The notes under the pieces are model-generated. The model was not told the origin of the DNA. It was given only the letters and a program-made list of their open reading frames with translations, and did no database searches. A stretch of DNA of 64,000 nucleotides from Coriaria nepalensis (lineage: Eukaryota; Streptophyta; Magnoliopsida; Cucurbitales; Coriariaceae), in NCBI GenBank assembly GCA_027186245.1, contig CP114481.1, positions 24,087,501 through 24,151,500 on the forward strand. Direction: 5' to 3'. Below, piece by piece: positions 12,631-25,532 of this stretch; position 1 is the stretch's first letter, and the number at the start of each line of letters is the position of its first letter. A program made the position numbers and the translations under genes.

Positions 12631-13893
12631 TAAATCGCTTCGAACGAAATTCGGCCTTTAAACATGACTTTCATCCATAACTTGCAGTTAATCTATTGAA
12701 GGCAACAATGCATTAGTTTAGCCTTAAAGTCATGTCATTGAGTCTCATCCAGTCATTAAATCATTCTAAATTAAGTTGAACGAATTCAATTTTCGCCTTT
12801 CAAACATGATTTTCTTACATAACTTGCAATTAATTTATTGACGACAGCAATGCATTATTTTAGCCCTAAAAAGTATATCATTCCGTCTTTTCATTTCATT
12901 AAATTGTTTGAAAGCACTACGAACCAATTCTATTTTTGCATTTAAGACACGACTTTCATGCATAACTTGTAATTGATCTATTGAAGGCAACTATGCATTT
13001 TTTTAGCCTTAAATTCATATTATTGCGTCTCTTTTAGTCATTAAATCATTCTAAATCGCTTCGAACGAAATTCGGCCTTTAAGCATGACTTTCATGCATA
13101 ACTTGCAGTTCATCTATTGAAGGCAACAATGCATTTGTTTAGCCTTAAAGTCATGTCATTGAGTCTCATCCAGTCATTAAATCATTCTAAATTAAGTTGA
13201 ACGAATTCTATTTTCGCCTTTCAAACATGATTTTCTTACATAACTTGCAATTAATTTATTGACGACGACAATGCATTATTTTAGCCTTAAAAAGTATATC
13301 ATTCAGTCTTTTCATTTCATTAAATTGTTTGAAAGGACTTCGAACCAATTCTATTTTTGCATTTAAGACAAGACTTTCATGCATAACTTGTAATTGATCT
13401 ATTGAAGGCAACTATGCAATTTTTTAGCCTTAAAGTGATATTATTGCGTCTCTTTTAGTCATTAAATCATTTTAAATGGCTTCGAACGAAATTCCGCCTT
13501 TAAACATGACTTTCATGCATAACTTGCAGTTAATCTATTGAAGGCAACAATGCATTTGTTTAGCCTTAAAGTCATGTCATTGAGTCTCATCCAGTCATTA
13601 AATCATTGTAAATTAAGTTGAACGAATTCTAATTTCGCCTTCCAAACATGATTTTCTTACATAACTTGCAATTAATTTATTGACGACAACAATGCATTAT
13701 TTTAGCCCTAAAAAGTATATCATTCAGTCTTTTCATTTCATTAAATTGTTTTAAAGCACTTCGAACCTATTCTATTTTTGCATTTAAGACACGACTTTCA
13801 TGCATAACTTGTAATTGATCTATTGAAGGCAACTATGCATTTTTTTAGCCTTAAAGTGATATTATTGCGTCTCTTTTAGTCATTAAATCATTC
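12631..13893 (+). repeat. Three-unit block, copy 2
   Basis: Second copy of 7158-8420 at an offset of 5473 bp. All diagnostic variants (GCATTAG, ATTCCGTC, ACGACGACAATG, AAAGGACTTCG, AGACAAGAC, GCAATTTTTTAGCC, ATTCCGCC, TAATTTCGCC) occur in the same order. Private changes include GACAGCAATGC and CACTACGAACC in the first unit. Confidence 0.88.
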
Positions 13894-14450
13894 TAAATGG
13901 CTTCGAACGAAATTCGGCCTTTAAACATGACTTTCATGCATAACTTGCAGTTAATCTATTGTAGGCAACAATGCATTTGTTTAGCCTTAAAGTCATGTCA
14001 TTGAGTCTCATCCAGTCATTAAATCATTGTAAATTAAGTTGAACGAATTCTATTTTCGCCTTTCAAACTTGATTTTCTTACATCACATGCAATTAATTTA
14101 TTGACGACAACAATGCATTATTTTAGCCTTAAAAAGTATATCTTTCAGTCTTTTCACTGCATTAAATTGTTTCGAAGCACTTCGAACCAATTATATTTTT
14201 GCATTTAAGACACGACTTTCATGAATAACTTGTAATTGATCTACTGAAGGCAACTATGCATTTTTTTAGCCTAAAATTCATATTATTGCGTCTCTTTTAG
14301 TCATTAAATCATTCTAAATCGCTTCGAACGAAATTCGGCCTTTAAACATGACTTTCATGCATAACTTGCAGTTAATCTACTGAAGGCAACTATGCATTAG
14401 TTTAGCCTTAAAGTCATGTCATTGAGTCTCATCCAGTCATTAAATCATTC

Positions 14451-14588
14451 TAAATTAAGTTGAACGAATTCTATTTTCGCCTTTCAGATTTTCTTACATA
14501 ACTTGCAATTAATTTATTGACGACAACAATGCATTATTTTAGCCTTAAAAAGTATATCATTCAGTCTTTTCATTTCATTAAATTGTTT
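14451..14588 (+). repeat. B monomer with the 5-bp deletion, first copy
   Basis: Around 14481-14490 the sequence reads CTTTCAGATTTTC instead of CTTTCAAACATGATTTTC, a loss of 5 bp that shortens the monomer to 138 bp and shifts the array phase. The same deletion recurs at about 21361, 23325 and 25425, each following an A monomer that carries GCATTAG. The four copies therefore descend from one event. Confidence 0.9.
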
Positions 14589-15151
14589 GAAAGCACTTTG
14601 AACCAATTCTATTTTTGCATTTACGACACGACTTTCATGCATAACTTGTAACTGATCTATTGAAGGCAACTATGCATTTTTTTAGCCTTAAATTCATATT
14701 ATTGCGTCTCTTTTAGTCATTAAATCATTCTAAATCGCTTCGAACGAAATTCGGCCTTTAAGCATGACTTTCATGCATAACTTGCAGTTAATCTATTGAA
14801 GGCAACAATGCATTTGTTTAGCCTTAAAGTCATGTCATTGAGTCTCATCCAGTCATTAAATCATTCTAAATTAAGTTGAACGAATTCTATTTTCGCCTTT
14901 CAAACATGATTTTCTTACATAACTTGCAATTAATTTATTGACGACGACAATGCATTATTTTAGCCTTAAAAAGTATATCATTCAGTCTTTTCATTTCATT
15001 AAATTGTTTGAAAGCACTTCGAACCAATTCTATTTTGGCATTTAAGACACGACTTTCATGCATAACTTGTAATTGATCTATTGAAGGCAACTATGCATAT
15101 TTTTAGCCTTAAAGTGATATTATTGCGTCTCTTTTAGTCATTAAATCATTC

Positions 15152-15993
15152 TAAATGGCTTCGAACGAAATTCGGCCTTTAAACATGACTTTCATGCATA
15201 ACTTGCAGTTAATCTATTGAAGGCAACAATGCATTTGTTTAGCCTTAAAGTCATGTCATTGAGTCTCATCCAGTCATTAAATCATTGTAAATTAAGTTGA
15301 ACGAATTCTATTTTCACCCTTCAAACATGATTTTCTTACATAACTTGCAGTTAATTTATTGACGACAACAATGCATTATTTTAGCCTTAAAAAGTATATA
15401 ATTCAGTCTTTTCATTTCATTAAATTGTTTGAAAGCACTTCGAACCAATTCTATTTTGGCATTTAAGACACGACTTTCATGCATAACTTGTAATTGATCT
15501 ATTGAAGGCAACTATGCATTTTTTTAGCCTTAAAGTGATATTATTGCGTCTCTTTTAGTCATTAAATCATTCTAAATGGCTTCGAACGAAATTCGGCCTT
15601 TAAACATGACTTTCATGCATAACTTGCAGTTAATCTATTGAAGGCAACAATGCATTTGTTTAGCCTTAAAGTCATGTCATTGAGTCTCATCCAGTCATTA
15701 AATCATTGTAAATTAAGTTGAACGAATTCTATTTTCACCCTTCAAACATGATTTTCTTACATAACTTGCAGTTAATTTATTGACGACAACAATGCATTAT
15801 TTTAGCCTTAAAAAGTATATAATTCAGTCTTTTCATTTCATTAAATTGTTTGAAAGCACTTCGAACCAATTCTATTTTGGCATTTAAGACACGACTTTCA
15901 TGCATAACTTGTAATTGATCTATTGAAGGCAACTATGCATTTTTTTAGCCTTAAAGTGATATTATTGCGTCTCTTTTAGTCATTAAATCATTC
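15152..15993 (+). repeat. Apparently identical tandem pair of 421-bp units
   Basis: Reading the units at 15152 and 15573 side by side I find no difference. Both have CATTGTAAATTAAG, TTTTCACCCTTC, ACTTGCAGTTAATTTATTG, TATAATTCAG and TTTTGGCATTT. This would be among the youngest duplications in the window. Confidence 0.85.
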
Positions 15994-18519
15994 TAAATGG
16001 CTTCGAACGAAATTTGGCCTTTAAATATGACTTTCGTGCATAACTTGCAGTTAATCTATTGAAGGCAACAATGCATTTGTGTAGCCTTAAAGTCATGTCA
16101 TTGAGTCTCATCCAGTCATTAAATCATTCTAAATTAAGTTGAACGAATTCTATTTTCACCCTTCAAACATGATTTTCTTACATCACATGCAATTAATTTA
16201 TTGACGACAACAATGCATTATTTTAGCCTTAAAAAGTATATCATTCAGTCTTTTCATTGCATTAAATTGTTTCGAAGCACTTCGAACCAATTATATTTTT
16301 GCATTTAAGACACGACTTTCATGAATAACTTGTAATTGATCTATTGAAGGCAACTATGCATTTTTTTAGCCTAAAATTCATATTATTGCGTCTCTTTTAG
16401 TCATTAAATCATTCTAAATGGCTTCGAACGAAATTCGGCCTTTAAACATGACTTTCATGCATAACTTGCAGTTAATCTATTGAAGGCAACAATGCATTTG
16501 TTTAGCCTTAAAGTCATGTCATTGAGTCTCATCCCGTCATTAAATCATTCTAAGTTAAGTTGAACGAATTCTATTTTCGCCTTTCAAACATGATTTTCTT
16601 ACATAACTTGCAATTAATTTATTAACGACAACAATGCATTATTTTAGCTTTAAAAAGTATATCATTCAGTCTTTTCATTTCATTAAATTGTTTGAAAGCA
16701 CTTCGAACCAATTCTATTTTTGCATTTAAGACACGACTTTCATGTATAACTTGTAATTGATCTATTGAAGGCAACTATGCATTTTTTTAGCCTAAAATTC
16801 ATATTATTGCGTCTCTTTTAGTCATTAAATCATTCTAAATGGCTTCGAACGAAATTCGGCCTTTAAACATGACTTTCATGCATAACTTGCAGTTAATCTA
16901 TTGAAGGCAACAATGCATTTGTTTAGCCTTAAAGTCATGTCATTGAGTCTCATCCCGTCATTAAATCATTCTAAGTTAAGTTGAACGAATTCTATTTTCG
17001 CCTTTCAAACATGATTTTCTTACATAACTTGCAATTAATTTATTGACGACAACAATGCATTATTTTAGCTTTAAAAAGTATATCATTCAGTCTTTTCATT
17101 TCATTAAATTGTTTGAAAGCACTTCGAACCAATTCTATTTTTGCATTTAAGACACGACTTTCATGTATAACTTGTAATTGATCTATTGAAGGCAACTATG
17201 CATTTTTTTAGCCTTAAAGTGATATTATTGCGTCTCTTTTAGTCATTAAATCATTCTAAATGGCTTCGAACGAAATTCGGCCTTTAAACATGACTTTCAT
17301 GCATAACTTGCAGTTAATCTATTGAAGGCAACAATGCATTTGTTTAGCCTTAAAGTCATGTCATTGAGTCTCATCCAGTCATTAAATCATTCTAAATTAA
17401 GTTGAACGAATTCTATTTTCGCCTTTCAAACATGATTTTCTTACATAACTTGCAATTAATTTATTGACGACAACAACACATTATTTTAGCCTTAAAAAGT
17501 ATATCATTCAGTGTTTTCATTTCATTAAATTGTTTGAAAGCACTTCGAACCAATTCTATTTTTGCATTTAAGACACGACTTTCATGCATAACTTGTAATT
17601 GATCTATTCAAGGCAACAATGCATTTGTTTAGCCTTAAAGTCATGTCATTGAGTCTCATCCAGTCATTAAATCATTGTAAATTAAGTTGAATGAATTCTA
17701 TTTTCGCCTTTCAAACATGATTTTCTTACATAACTTGCAATTAATTTATTGACGACAACAATGCATTATTTTAGCCTTAAAAAGTATATCATTCAGTCTT
17801 TTCATTTCATTAAATTGTTTGAAAGCACTTCGAACCAATTCTATTTTTGCATTTAAGACACGACTTTCATAAATAACTTGTAATTGATCTATTGAAGGCA
17901 ACTATGCATTTTTTTAGCCTAAAATTCATGTTATTGCGTCTCTTTTAGTCATTAAATCATTCTAAATTGCTTCGAACGAAATTCGGCCTTTAAATATGCC
18001 TTTCGTGCATAACTTGCAGTTAATCTATTGAAGGCAACAATGCATTCGTTTAGCCTTAAAGTCATGTCATTGAGTCTCATCCAGTCATTAAATCATTCTA
18101 AATTGAGTTGAACGGATTCTATTTTCGCCTTTCAAACGTGATTTTCTAACATAACTTGCAACAAATTTATTGACGACAACAATGCATTATTTTAGCCTTA
18201 AAAAGCATATCATTCAGTCTTTTCATTTCATTAAATTGTTTCAAAGCACTTCGAACCAATTATATTTTTGCATTTAAGACACGACTTTCATGAATAACTT
18301 GTAATTGATCTATTAATGGCAACTATGCATTTTTTTAGCCTAAAATTCATATTATTGCGTCTCTTTTAGTCATTAAATCATTCTAAATTGCTTCGAACGA
18401 AATTGGGCCTTTAAATATGCCTTTCGTGCATAACTTGCAGTTAATCTATTGAAGGCAACAATGCATTCGTTTAGCCTTAAAGTCATGTCATTGAGTCTCA
18501 TCCAGTCATTAAATCATTG
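15709..18519 (+). repeat. Large tandem duplication, copy 1 (2811 bp)
   Basis: From the B monomer at 15709 this segment matches the segment starting at 18520. The ordered markers are a B with ACTTGCAGTTAATTT, an A with AAATTTGGCC and AATATGAC, units with ATCCCGTC and CTAAGTTAAG, a unit with AACAACACATT and CAGTGTTTTC, the C/A chimera, and the AATTGAGTTGAACGGATT unit. Copy 1 has one extra 421-bp unit: 16415 and 16836 are near copies, while copy 2 has only one. Copy 1 ends exactly where copy 2 begins. Confidence 0.88.
17536..17677 (+). repeat. Chimeric C/A monomer 1
   Basis: It begins as a C monomer (GAAAGCACTTCGAACC through AACTTGTAATTGATC) and ends as an A monomer (AATGCATTTGTTTAGCC through CAGTCATTAAATCATTG). 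The switch lies near the shared GGCAAC core, within about 17604-17622, and it carries the marker ATTCAAGGCAAC. Length is 142 bp, as expected for an 82-bp C head plus a 60-bp A tail. It is followed directly by B, so the local order is A-B-(C/A)-B-C. Confidence 0.93.
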
Positions 18520-20909
18520 TAAATTAAGTTGAACGAATTCTATTTTCACCCTTCAAACATGATTTTCTTACATAACTTGCAGTTAATTTATTGACGACAA
18601 CAATGCATTATTTTAGCCTTAAAAAGTATATAATTCAGTCTTTTCATTTCATTAAATTGTTTGAAAGCACTTCGAACCAATTCTATTTTGGCATTTAAGA
18701 CACGACTTTCATGCATAACTTGTAATTGATCTATTGAAGGCAACTATGCATTTTTTTAGCCTTAAAGTGATATTATTGCGTCTCTTTTAGTCATTAAATC
18801 ATTCTAAATGGCTTCGAACGAAATTTGGCCTTTAAATATGACTTTCGTGCATAACTTGCAGTTAATCTATTGAAGGCAACAATGCATTTGTTTAGCCTTA
18901 AAGTCATGTCATTGAGTCTCATCCAGTCATTAAATCATTCTAAATTAAGTTGAACGAATTCTATTTTCACCCTTCAAACATGATTTTCTTACATCACATG
19001 CAATTAATTTATTGACGACAACAATGCATTATTTTAGCCTTAAAAAGTATATCATTCAGTCTTTTCATTGCATTAAATTGTTTCGAAGCACTTCGAACCA
19101 ATTATATTTTTGCATTTAAGACACGACTTTCATGAATAACTTGTAATTGATCTATTGAAGGCAACTATGCATTTTTTTAGCCTAAAATTCATATTATTGC
19201 GTCTCTTTTAGTCATTAAATCATTCTAAATGGCTTCGAACGAAATTCGGCCTTTAAACATGACTTTCATGCATAACTTGCAGTTAATCTATTGAAGGCAA
19301 CAATGCATTTGTTTAGCCTTAAAGTCATGTCATTGAGTCTCATCCCGTCATTAAATCATTCTAAGTTAAGTTGAACGAATTCTATTTTCGCCTTTCAAAC
19401 ATGATTTTCTTACATAACTTGCAATTAATTTATTGACGACAACAATGCATTATTTTAGCTTTAAAAAGTATATCATTCAGTCTTTTCATTTCATTAAATT
19501 GTTTGAAAGCACTTCGAACCAATTCTATTTTTGCATTTAAGACACGACTTTCATGTATAACTTGTAATTGATCTATTGAAGGCAACTATGCATTTTTTTA
19601 GCCTTAAAGTGATATTATTGCGTCTCTTTTAGTCATTAAATCATTCTAAATGGCTTCGAACGAAATTCGGCCTTTAAACATGACTTTCATGCATAACTTG
19701 CAGTTAATCTATTGAAGGCAACAATGCATTTGTTTAGCCTTAAAGTCATGTCATTGAGTCTCATCCAGTCATTAAATCATTCTAAATTAAGTTGAACGAA
19801 TTCTATTTTCGCCTTTCAAACATGATTTTCTTACATAACTTGCAATTAATTTATTGACGACAACAACACATTATTTTAGCCTTAAAAAGTATATCATTCA
19901 GTGTTTTCATTTCATTAAATTGTTTGAAAGCACTTCGAACCAATTCTATTTTTGCATTTAAGACACGACTTTCATGCATAACTTGTAATTGATCTATTCA
20001 AGGCAACAATGCATTTGTTTAGCCTTAAAGTCATGTCATTGAGTCTCATCCAGTCATTAAATCATTGTAAATTAAGTTGAATGAATTCTATTTTCGCCTT
20101 TCAAACATGATTTTCTTACATAACTTGCAATTAATTTATTGACGACAACAATGCATTATTTTAGCCTTAAAAAGTATATCATTCAGTCTTTTCATTTCAT
20201 TAAATTGTTTGAAAGCACTTCGAACCAATTCTATTTTTGCATTTAAGACACGACTTTCATAAATAACTTGTAATTGATCTATTGAAGGCAACTATGCATT
20301 TTTTTAGCCTAAAATTCATGTTATTGCGTCTCTTTTAGTCATTAAATCATTCTAAATTGCTTCGAACGAAATTCGGCCTTTAAATATGCCTTTCGTGCAT
20401 AACTTGCAGTTAATCTATTGAAGGCAACAATGCATTCGTTTAGCCTTAAAGTCATGTCATTGTGTCTCATCCAGTCATTAAATCATTCTAAATTGAGTTG
20501 AACGGATTCTATTTTCGCCTTTCAAACGTGATTTTCTAACATAACTTGCAACAAATTTATTGACGACAACAATGCATTATTTTAGCCTTAAAAAGCATAT
20601 CATTCAGTCTTTTCATTTCATTAAATTGTTTCAAAGCACTTCGAACCAATTATATTTTTGCATTTAAGACACGACTTTCATGAATAACTTGTAATTGATC
20701 TATTAAAGGCAACTATGCATTTTTTTAGCCTAAAATTCATATTATTGCGTCTCTTTTAGTCATTAAATCATTCTAAATTGCTTCGAACGAAATTGGGCCT
20801 TTAAATATGCCTTTCGTGCATAACTTGCAGTTAATCTATTGAAGGCAACAATGCATTCGTTTAGCCTTAAAGTCATGTCATTGAGTCTCATCCAGTCATT
20901 AAATCATTC
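18520..20909 (+). repeat. Large tandem duplication, copy 2 (2390 bp)
   Basis: Direct second copy of 15709-18519 without the extra unit. The offset is 2811 bp before the ATCCCGTC unit and 2390 bp after it. It contains the second C/A chimera (19926-20067). It ends in the unit at 20774, whose A monomer matches the unit at 18384 but whose B monomer does not, which marks the breakpoint near an A/B boundary. Confidence 0.88.
19926..20067 (+). repeat. Chimeric C/A monomer 2
   Basis: Same structure and same ATTCAAGGCAAC marker as the chimera at 17536, exactly 2390 bp downstream. It is a duplicated copy rather than an independent event, lying inside the second copy of the large tandem duplication. 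Confidence 0.93.
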
Positions 20910-21330
20910 TAAATTGAGTTGAACGGATTCTATTTTCGCCTTTCAAACGTGATTTTCTAACATAACTTGCAACAAATTTATTGACGACAACAATGCATTA
21001 TTTTAGCCTTAAAAAGCATATCATTCAGTCTTTTCATTTCATTAAATTGTTTCAAAGCACTTCGAACCAATTATATTTTTGCATTTAAGACACGACTTTC
21101 ATGAATAACTTGTAATTGATCTTCTGAAGGCAACTATGCATTTTTTTAGCCTAAAATTCATATTATTGCGTCTCTTTTAGTCATTAAATCATTCTAAATC
21201 GCTTCGAACGAAATTCGGCCTTTAAACATGACTTTCATGCATAACTTGCAGTTAATCTACTGAAGGCAACAATGCATTAGTTTAGCCTTAAAGTCATGTC
21301 ATTGAGTCTCATCCAGTCATTAAATCATTC

Positions 21331-21468
21331 TAAATTAAGTTGCACAAATTCTATTTTCGCCTTTCAGATTTTCTTACATAACTTGCAATTAATTTATTGA
21401 CGACAACAATGCATTATTTTAGCCCTAAAAAGTATATCATTTAGTCTTTTCATTTCATTAAATTGTTT
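21331..21468 (+). repeat. B monomer with the 5-bp deletion, second copy
   Basis: CTTTCAGATTTTC lies at about 21361-21373. It also has a private AAGTTGCACAAATTC in place of AAGTTGAACGAATTC and loses GAATTC. Confidence 0.9.
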
Positions 21469-21889
21469 GAAAGCACTTCGAACCAATTCTATTTTTGCAT
21501 TTAAGACACGACTTTCATGCATAACTTGTAACTGATCTATTGAAGGCAACTATGCATTTTTTTAGCCATAAATTCATATTATTGCGTCTCTTTTAGTCAT
21601 TAAATCATTCTAAATCGCTTCGAACGAAATTCGGCCTTTAAGCATGACTTTCATGCATAACTTGCAGTTAATCTATTGAAGGCAACAATGCATTTGTTTA
21701 GCCTTAAAGTCATGTCATTGAGTCTCATCCAGTCATTAAATCATTCTAAATTAAGTTGAACGAATTCTATTTTCGCCTTTCAAACATGATTTTCTTACAT
21801 AACTTGCAATTAATTTATTGACGACAACAATGCATTATTTTAGCCTTAAAAAGTATATCATTCAGTCTTTTCATTTCATTAAATTGTTT

Positions 21890-22031
21890 GAAAGCACTTC
21901 GAACCAATTCTATTTTGGCATTTAAGACACGACTTTCATTCATAACTTGTAATTGATCTATTCAAGGCAACAATGCATTTGTTTAGCCTTAAAGTCATGT
22001 CATTGAGTCTCATCCAGTCATTAAATCATTG
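21890..22031 (+). repeat. Chimeric C/A monomer 3
   Basis: C head (with TTTTGGCATTT and CATTCATAAC) joined to an A tail at the GGCAAC core, with the ATTCAAGG marker. The head differs from chimeras 1 and 2, so after the original event the head has been exchanged or the copy recombined upstream of the marker. Confidence 0.92.
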
Positions 22032-23294
22032 TAAATTAAGTTGAATGAATTCTATTTTCGCCTTTCAAACATGATTTTCTTACATAACTTGCAATTAATT
22101 TATTGACGACAACAATGCATTATTTTAGCCTTAAAAAGTATATCATTCAGTCTTTTCATTTCATTAAATTGTTTGAAAGCACTTCGAACCAATTCTATTT
22201 TTGCATTTAAGACACGACTTTCATAAATAACTTGTAATTGATCTATTGAAGGCAACTATGCATTTTTTTAGCCTAAAATTCATGTTATTGCGTCTCTTTT
22301 AGTCATTAAATCATTCTAAATTGCTTCGAACGAAATTGGGCCTTTAAATATGCCTTTCGTGCATAACTTGCAGTTAATCTATTGAAGGCAACAATGCATT
22401 CGTTTAGCCTTAAAGTCATGTCATTGAGTCTCATCCAGTCATTAAATCATTCTAAATTGAGTTGAACGGATTCTATTTTCGCCTTTCAAACGTGATTTTC
22501 TAACATAACTTGCAACAAATTTATTGACGACAACAATGCATTATTTTAGCCTTAAAAAGCATATCATTCAGTCTTTTCATTTCATTAAATTGTTTCAAAG
22601 CACTTCGAACCAATTATATTTTTGCATTTAAGACACGACTTTCATGAATAACTTGTAATTGATCTATTAAAGGCAACTATGCATTTTTTTAGCCTAAAAT
22701 TCATATTATTGCGTCTCTTTTAGTCATTAAATCATTCTAAATTGCTTCGAACGAAATTGGGCCTTTAAATATGCCTTTCGTGCATAACTTGCAGTTAATC
22801 TATTGAAGGCAACAATGCATTCGTTTAGCCTTAAAGTCATGTCATTGAGTCTCATCCAGTCATTAAATCATTCTAAATTGAGTTGAACGGATTCTATTTT
22901 CGCCTTTCAAACGTGATTTTCTAACATAACTTGCAACAAATTTATTGACGACAACAATGCATTATTTTAGCCTTAAAAAGCATATCATTCAGTCTTTTCA
23001 TTTCATTAAATTGTTTCAAAGCACTTCGAACCAATTATATTTTTGCATTTAAGACACGACTTTCATGAATAACTTGTAATTGATCTACTGAAGGCAACTA
23101 TGCATTTTTTTAGCCTAAAATTCATATTATTGCGTCTCTTTTAGTCATTAAATCATTCTAAATCGCTTCGAACGAAATTCGGCCTTTAAACATGACTTTC
23201 ATGCATAACTTGCAGTTAATCTACTGAAGGCAACAATGCATTAGTTTAGCCTTAAAGTCATGTCATTGAGTCTCATCCAGTCATTAAATCATTC

Positions 23295-23432
23295 TAAATT
23301 AAGTTGAACGAATTCTATTTTCGCCTTTCAGATTTTCTTACATAACTTGCAATTAATTTATTGACGACAACAATGCATTATTTTAGCCCTAAAAAGTATA
23401 TCATTCAGTCTTTTCATTTCATTAAATTGTTT
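23295..23432 (+). repeat. B monomer with the 5-bp deletion, third copy
   Basis: CTTTCAGATTTTC at about 23325-23337. The monomer is followed by GCCCTAAAAAG, as in the copies at 21331 and 25395; the copy at 14451 has GCCTTAAAAAG. Confidence 0.9.
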
Positions 23433-25394
23433 GAAAGCACTTCGAACCAATTCTATTTTTGCATTTAAGACACGACTTTCATGCATAACTTGTAACTGAT
23501 CTATTGAAGGCAACTATGCATTTTTTTAGCCTTAAATTCATATTATTGCGTCTCTTTTAGTCATTAAATCATTCTAAATGGCTTCGAACGAAAGTCGGCC
23601 TTTAAACATGACTTTCATGCATAACTTGCAGTTAATCTATTGAAGGCAACAATGCATTTGTTTAGCCTTAAAGTCATGTCATTGAGTCTCATCCAGTCAT
23701 TAAATCATTCTAAATTAAGTTGAACAAATTCTATTTTCACCCTTCAAACATGATTTTCTTACATAACATGCAATTAATTTATTGACGACAACAATGCATT
23801 ATTTTAGCCTTAAAAAGTATATAATTCAGTCTTTTCATTTCATTAAATTGTTTGAAAGCACTTCGAACCAATTCTATTTTTGCATTTAAGACACGACTTT
23901 CATGCATAACTTGTAACTGATCTATTGAAGGCAACTATGCATTTTTTTAGCCTTAAATTCATATTATTGCGTCTCTTTTAGTCATTAAATCATTCTAAAT
24001 CGCTTCGAACGAAATTCGGCCTTTAAGCATGACTTTCATGCATAACTTGCAGTTAATCTATTGAAGGCAACAATGCATTTGTTTAGCCTTAAAGTCATGT
24101 CATTGAGTCTCATCCAGTCATCAAATCATTCTAAATTAAGTTGAACGAATTCTATTTTCGCCTTTCAAACATGATTTTCTTACATAACTTGCAATTAATT
24201 TATTGACGACAACAATGCATTATTTTAGCCTTAAAAAGTATATCATTCAGTCTTTTCATTTCATTAAATTGTTTCAAAGCACTTCGAACCAATTATATTT
24301 TTGCATTTAAGACACGACTTTCATGAATAACTTGTAATTGATCTACTGAAGGCAACTATGCATTTTTTTAGCCTAAAATTCATATTATTGCGTCTCTTTT
24401 AGTCATTAAATCATTCTAAATCGCTTCGAACGAAATTCGGCCTTTAAGCATGACTTTCATGCATAACTTGCAGTTAATCTATTGAAGGCAACAATGCATT
24501 TGTTTAGCCTTAAAGTCATGTCATTGAGTCTCATCCAGTCATCAAATCATTCTAAATTAAGTTGAACGAATTCTATTTTCGCCTTTCAAACATGATTTTC
24601 TTACATAACTTGCAATTAATTTATTGACGACAACAATGCATTATTTTAGCCTTAAAAAGTATATCATTCAGTCTTTTCATTTCATTAAATTGTTTCAAAG
24701 CACTTCGAACCAATTATATTTTTGCATTTAAGACACGACTTTCATGAATAACTTGTAATTGATCTATTAAAGGCAACTATGCATTTTTTTAGCCTAAAAT
24801 TCATATTATTGCGTCTCTTTTAGTCATTAAATCATTCTAAATCGCTTCGAACGAAATTCGGCCTTTAAGCATGACTTTCATGCATAACTTGCAGTTAATC
24901 TATTGAAGGCAACAATGCATTTGTTTAGCCTTAAAGTCATGTCATTGAGTCTCATCCAGTCATCAAATCATTCTAAATTAAGTTGAACGGATTCTATTTT
25001 CGCCTTTCAAACGTGATTTTCTAACATAACTTGCAACAAATTTATTGACGACAACAATGCATTATTTTAGCCTTAAAAAGCATATCATTCAGTCTTTTCA
25101 TTTCATTAAATTGTTTCAAAGCACTTCGAACCAATTATATTTTTGCATTTAAGACACGACTTTCATGAATAACTTGTAATTGATCTACTGAAGGCAACTA
25201 TGCATTTTTTTAGCCTAAAATTCATATTATTGCGTCTCTTTTAGTCATTAAATCATTCTAAATCGCTTCGAACGAAATTCGGCCTTTAAACATGACTTTC
25301 ATGCATAACTTGCAGTTAATCTACTGAAGGCAACAATGCATTAGTTTAGCCTTAAAGTCATGTCATTGAGTCTCATCCAGTCATTAAATCATTC

Positions 25395-25532
25395 TAAATT
25401 AAGTTGAACGAATTCTATTTTCGCCTTTCAGATTTTCTTACATAACTTGCAATTAATTTATTGACGACAACAATGCATTATTTTAGCCCTAAAAAGTATA
25501 TCATTCAGTCTTTTCATTTCATTAAATTGTTT
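25395..25532 (+). repeat. B monomer with the 5-bp deletion, fourth copy
   Basis: CTTTCAGATTTTC at about 25425-25437, 2100 bp after the third copy and part of the same duplicated block. Confidence 0.9.

Larger units (their letters stand above)
1..17256 (+). repeat. Array domain 1: 41 regular A-B-C trimers
   Basis: Unit starts fall exactly on 1 + 421n up to 14315. One 5-bp deletion in the B monomer of unit 14315 then shifts the phase to 14731, and the units continue to 17257. No chimeric monomer is present. Neighbouring units differ at few positions, and rare variants recur at fixed multiples of 421 bp, showing repeated recent block duplication. Nothing other than satellite is present. Confidence 0.95.
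20068..23574 (+). repeat. Tandem duplication with 1964-bp offset
   Basis: The order of B after the chimera, A with AATATGCC, A with AATTGGGCC, then the unit with the 5-bp B deletion, occurs at 20068-21610 and again at 22032-23574. The offset is 1964 bp, equal to four trimers plus one A-less dimer minus the 5-bp deletion. Private differences are few (TGTGTCTC at about 20461; GCACAAATTC in the B near 21345). Confidence 0.85.
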
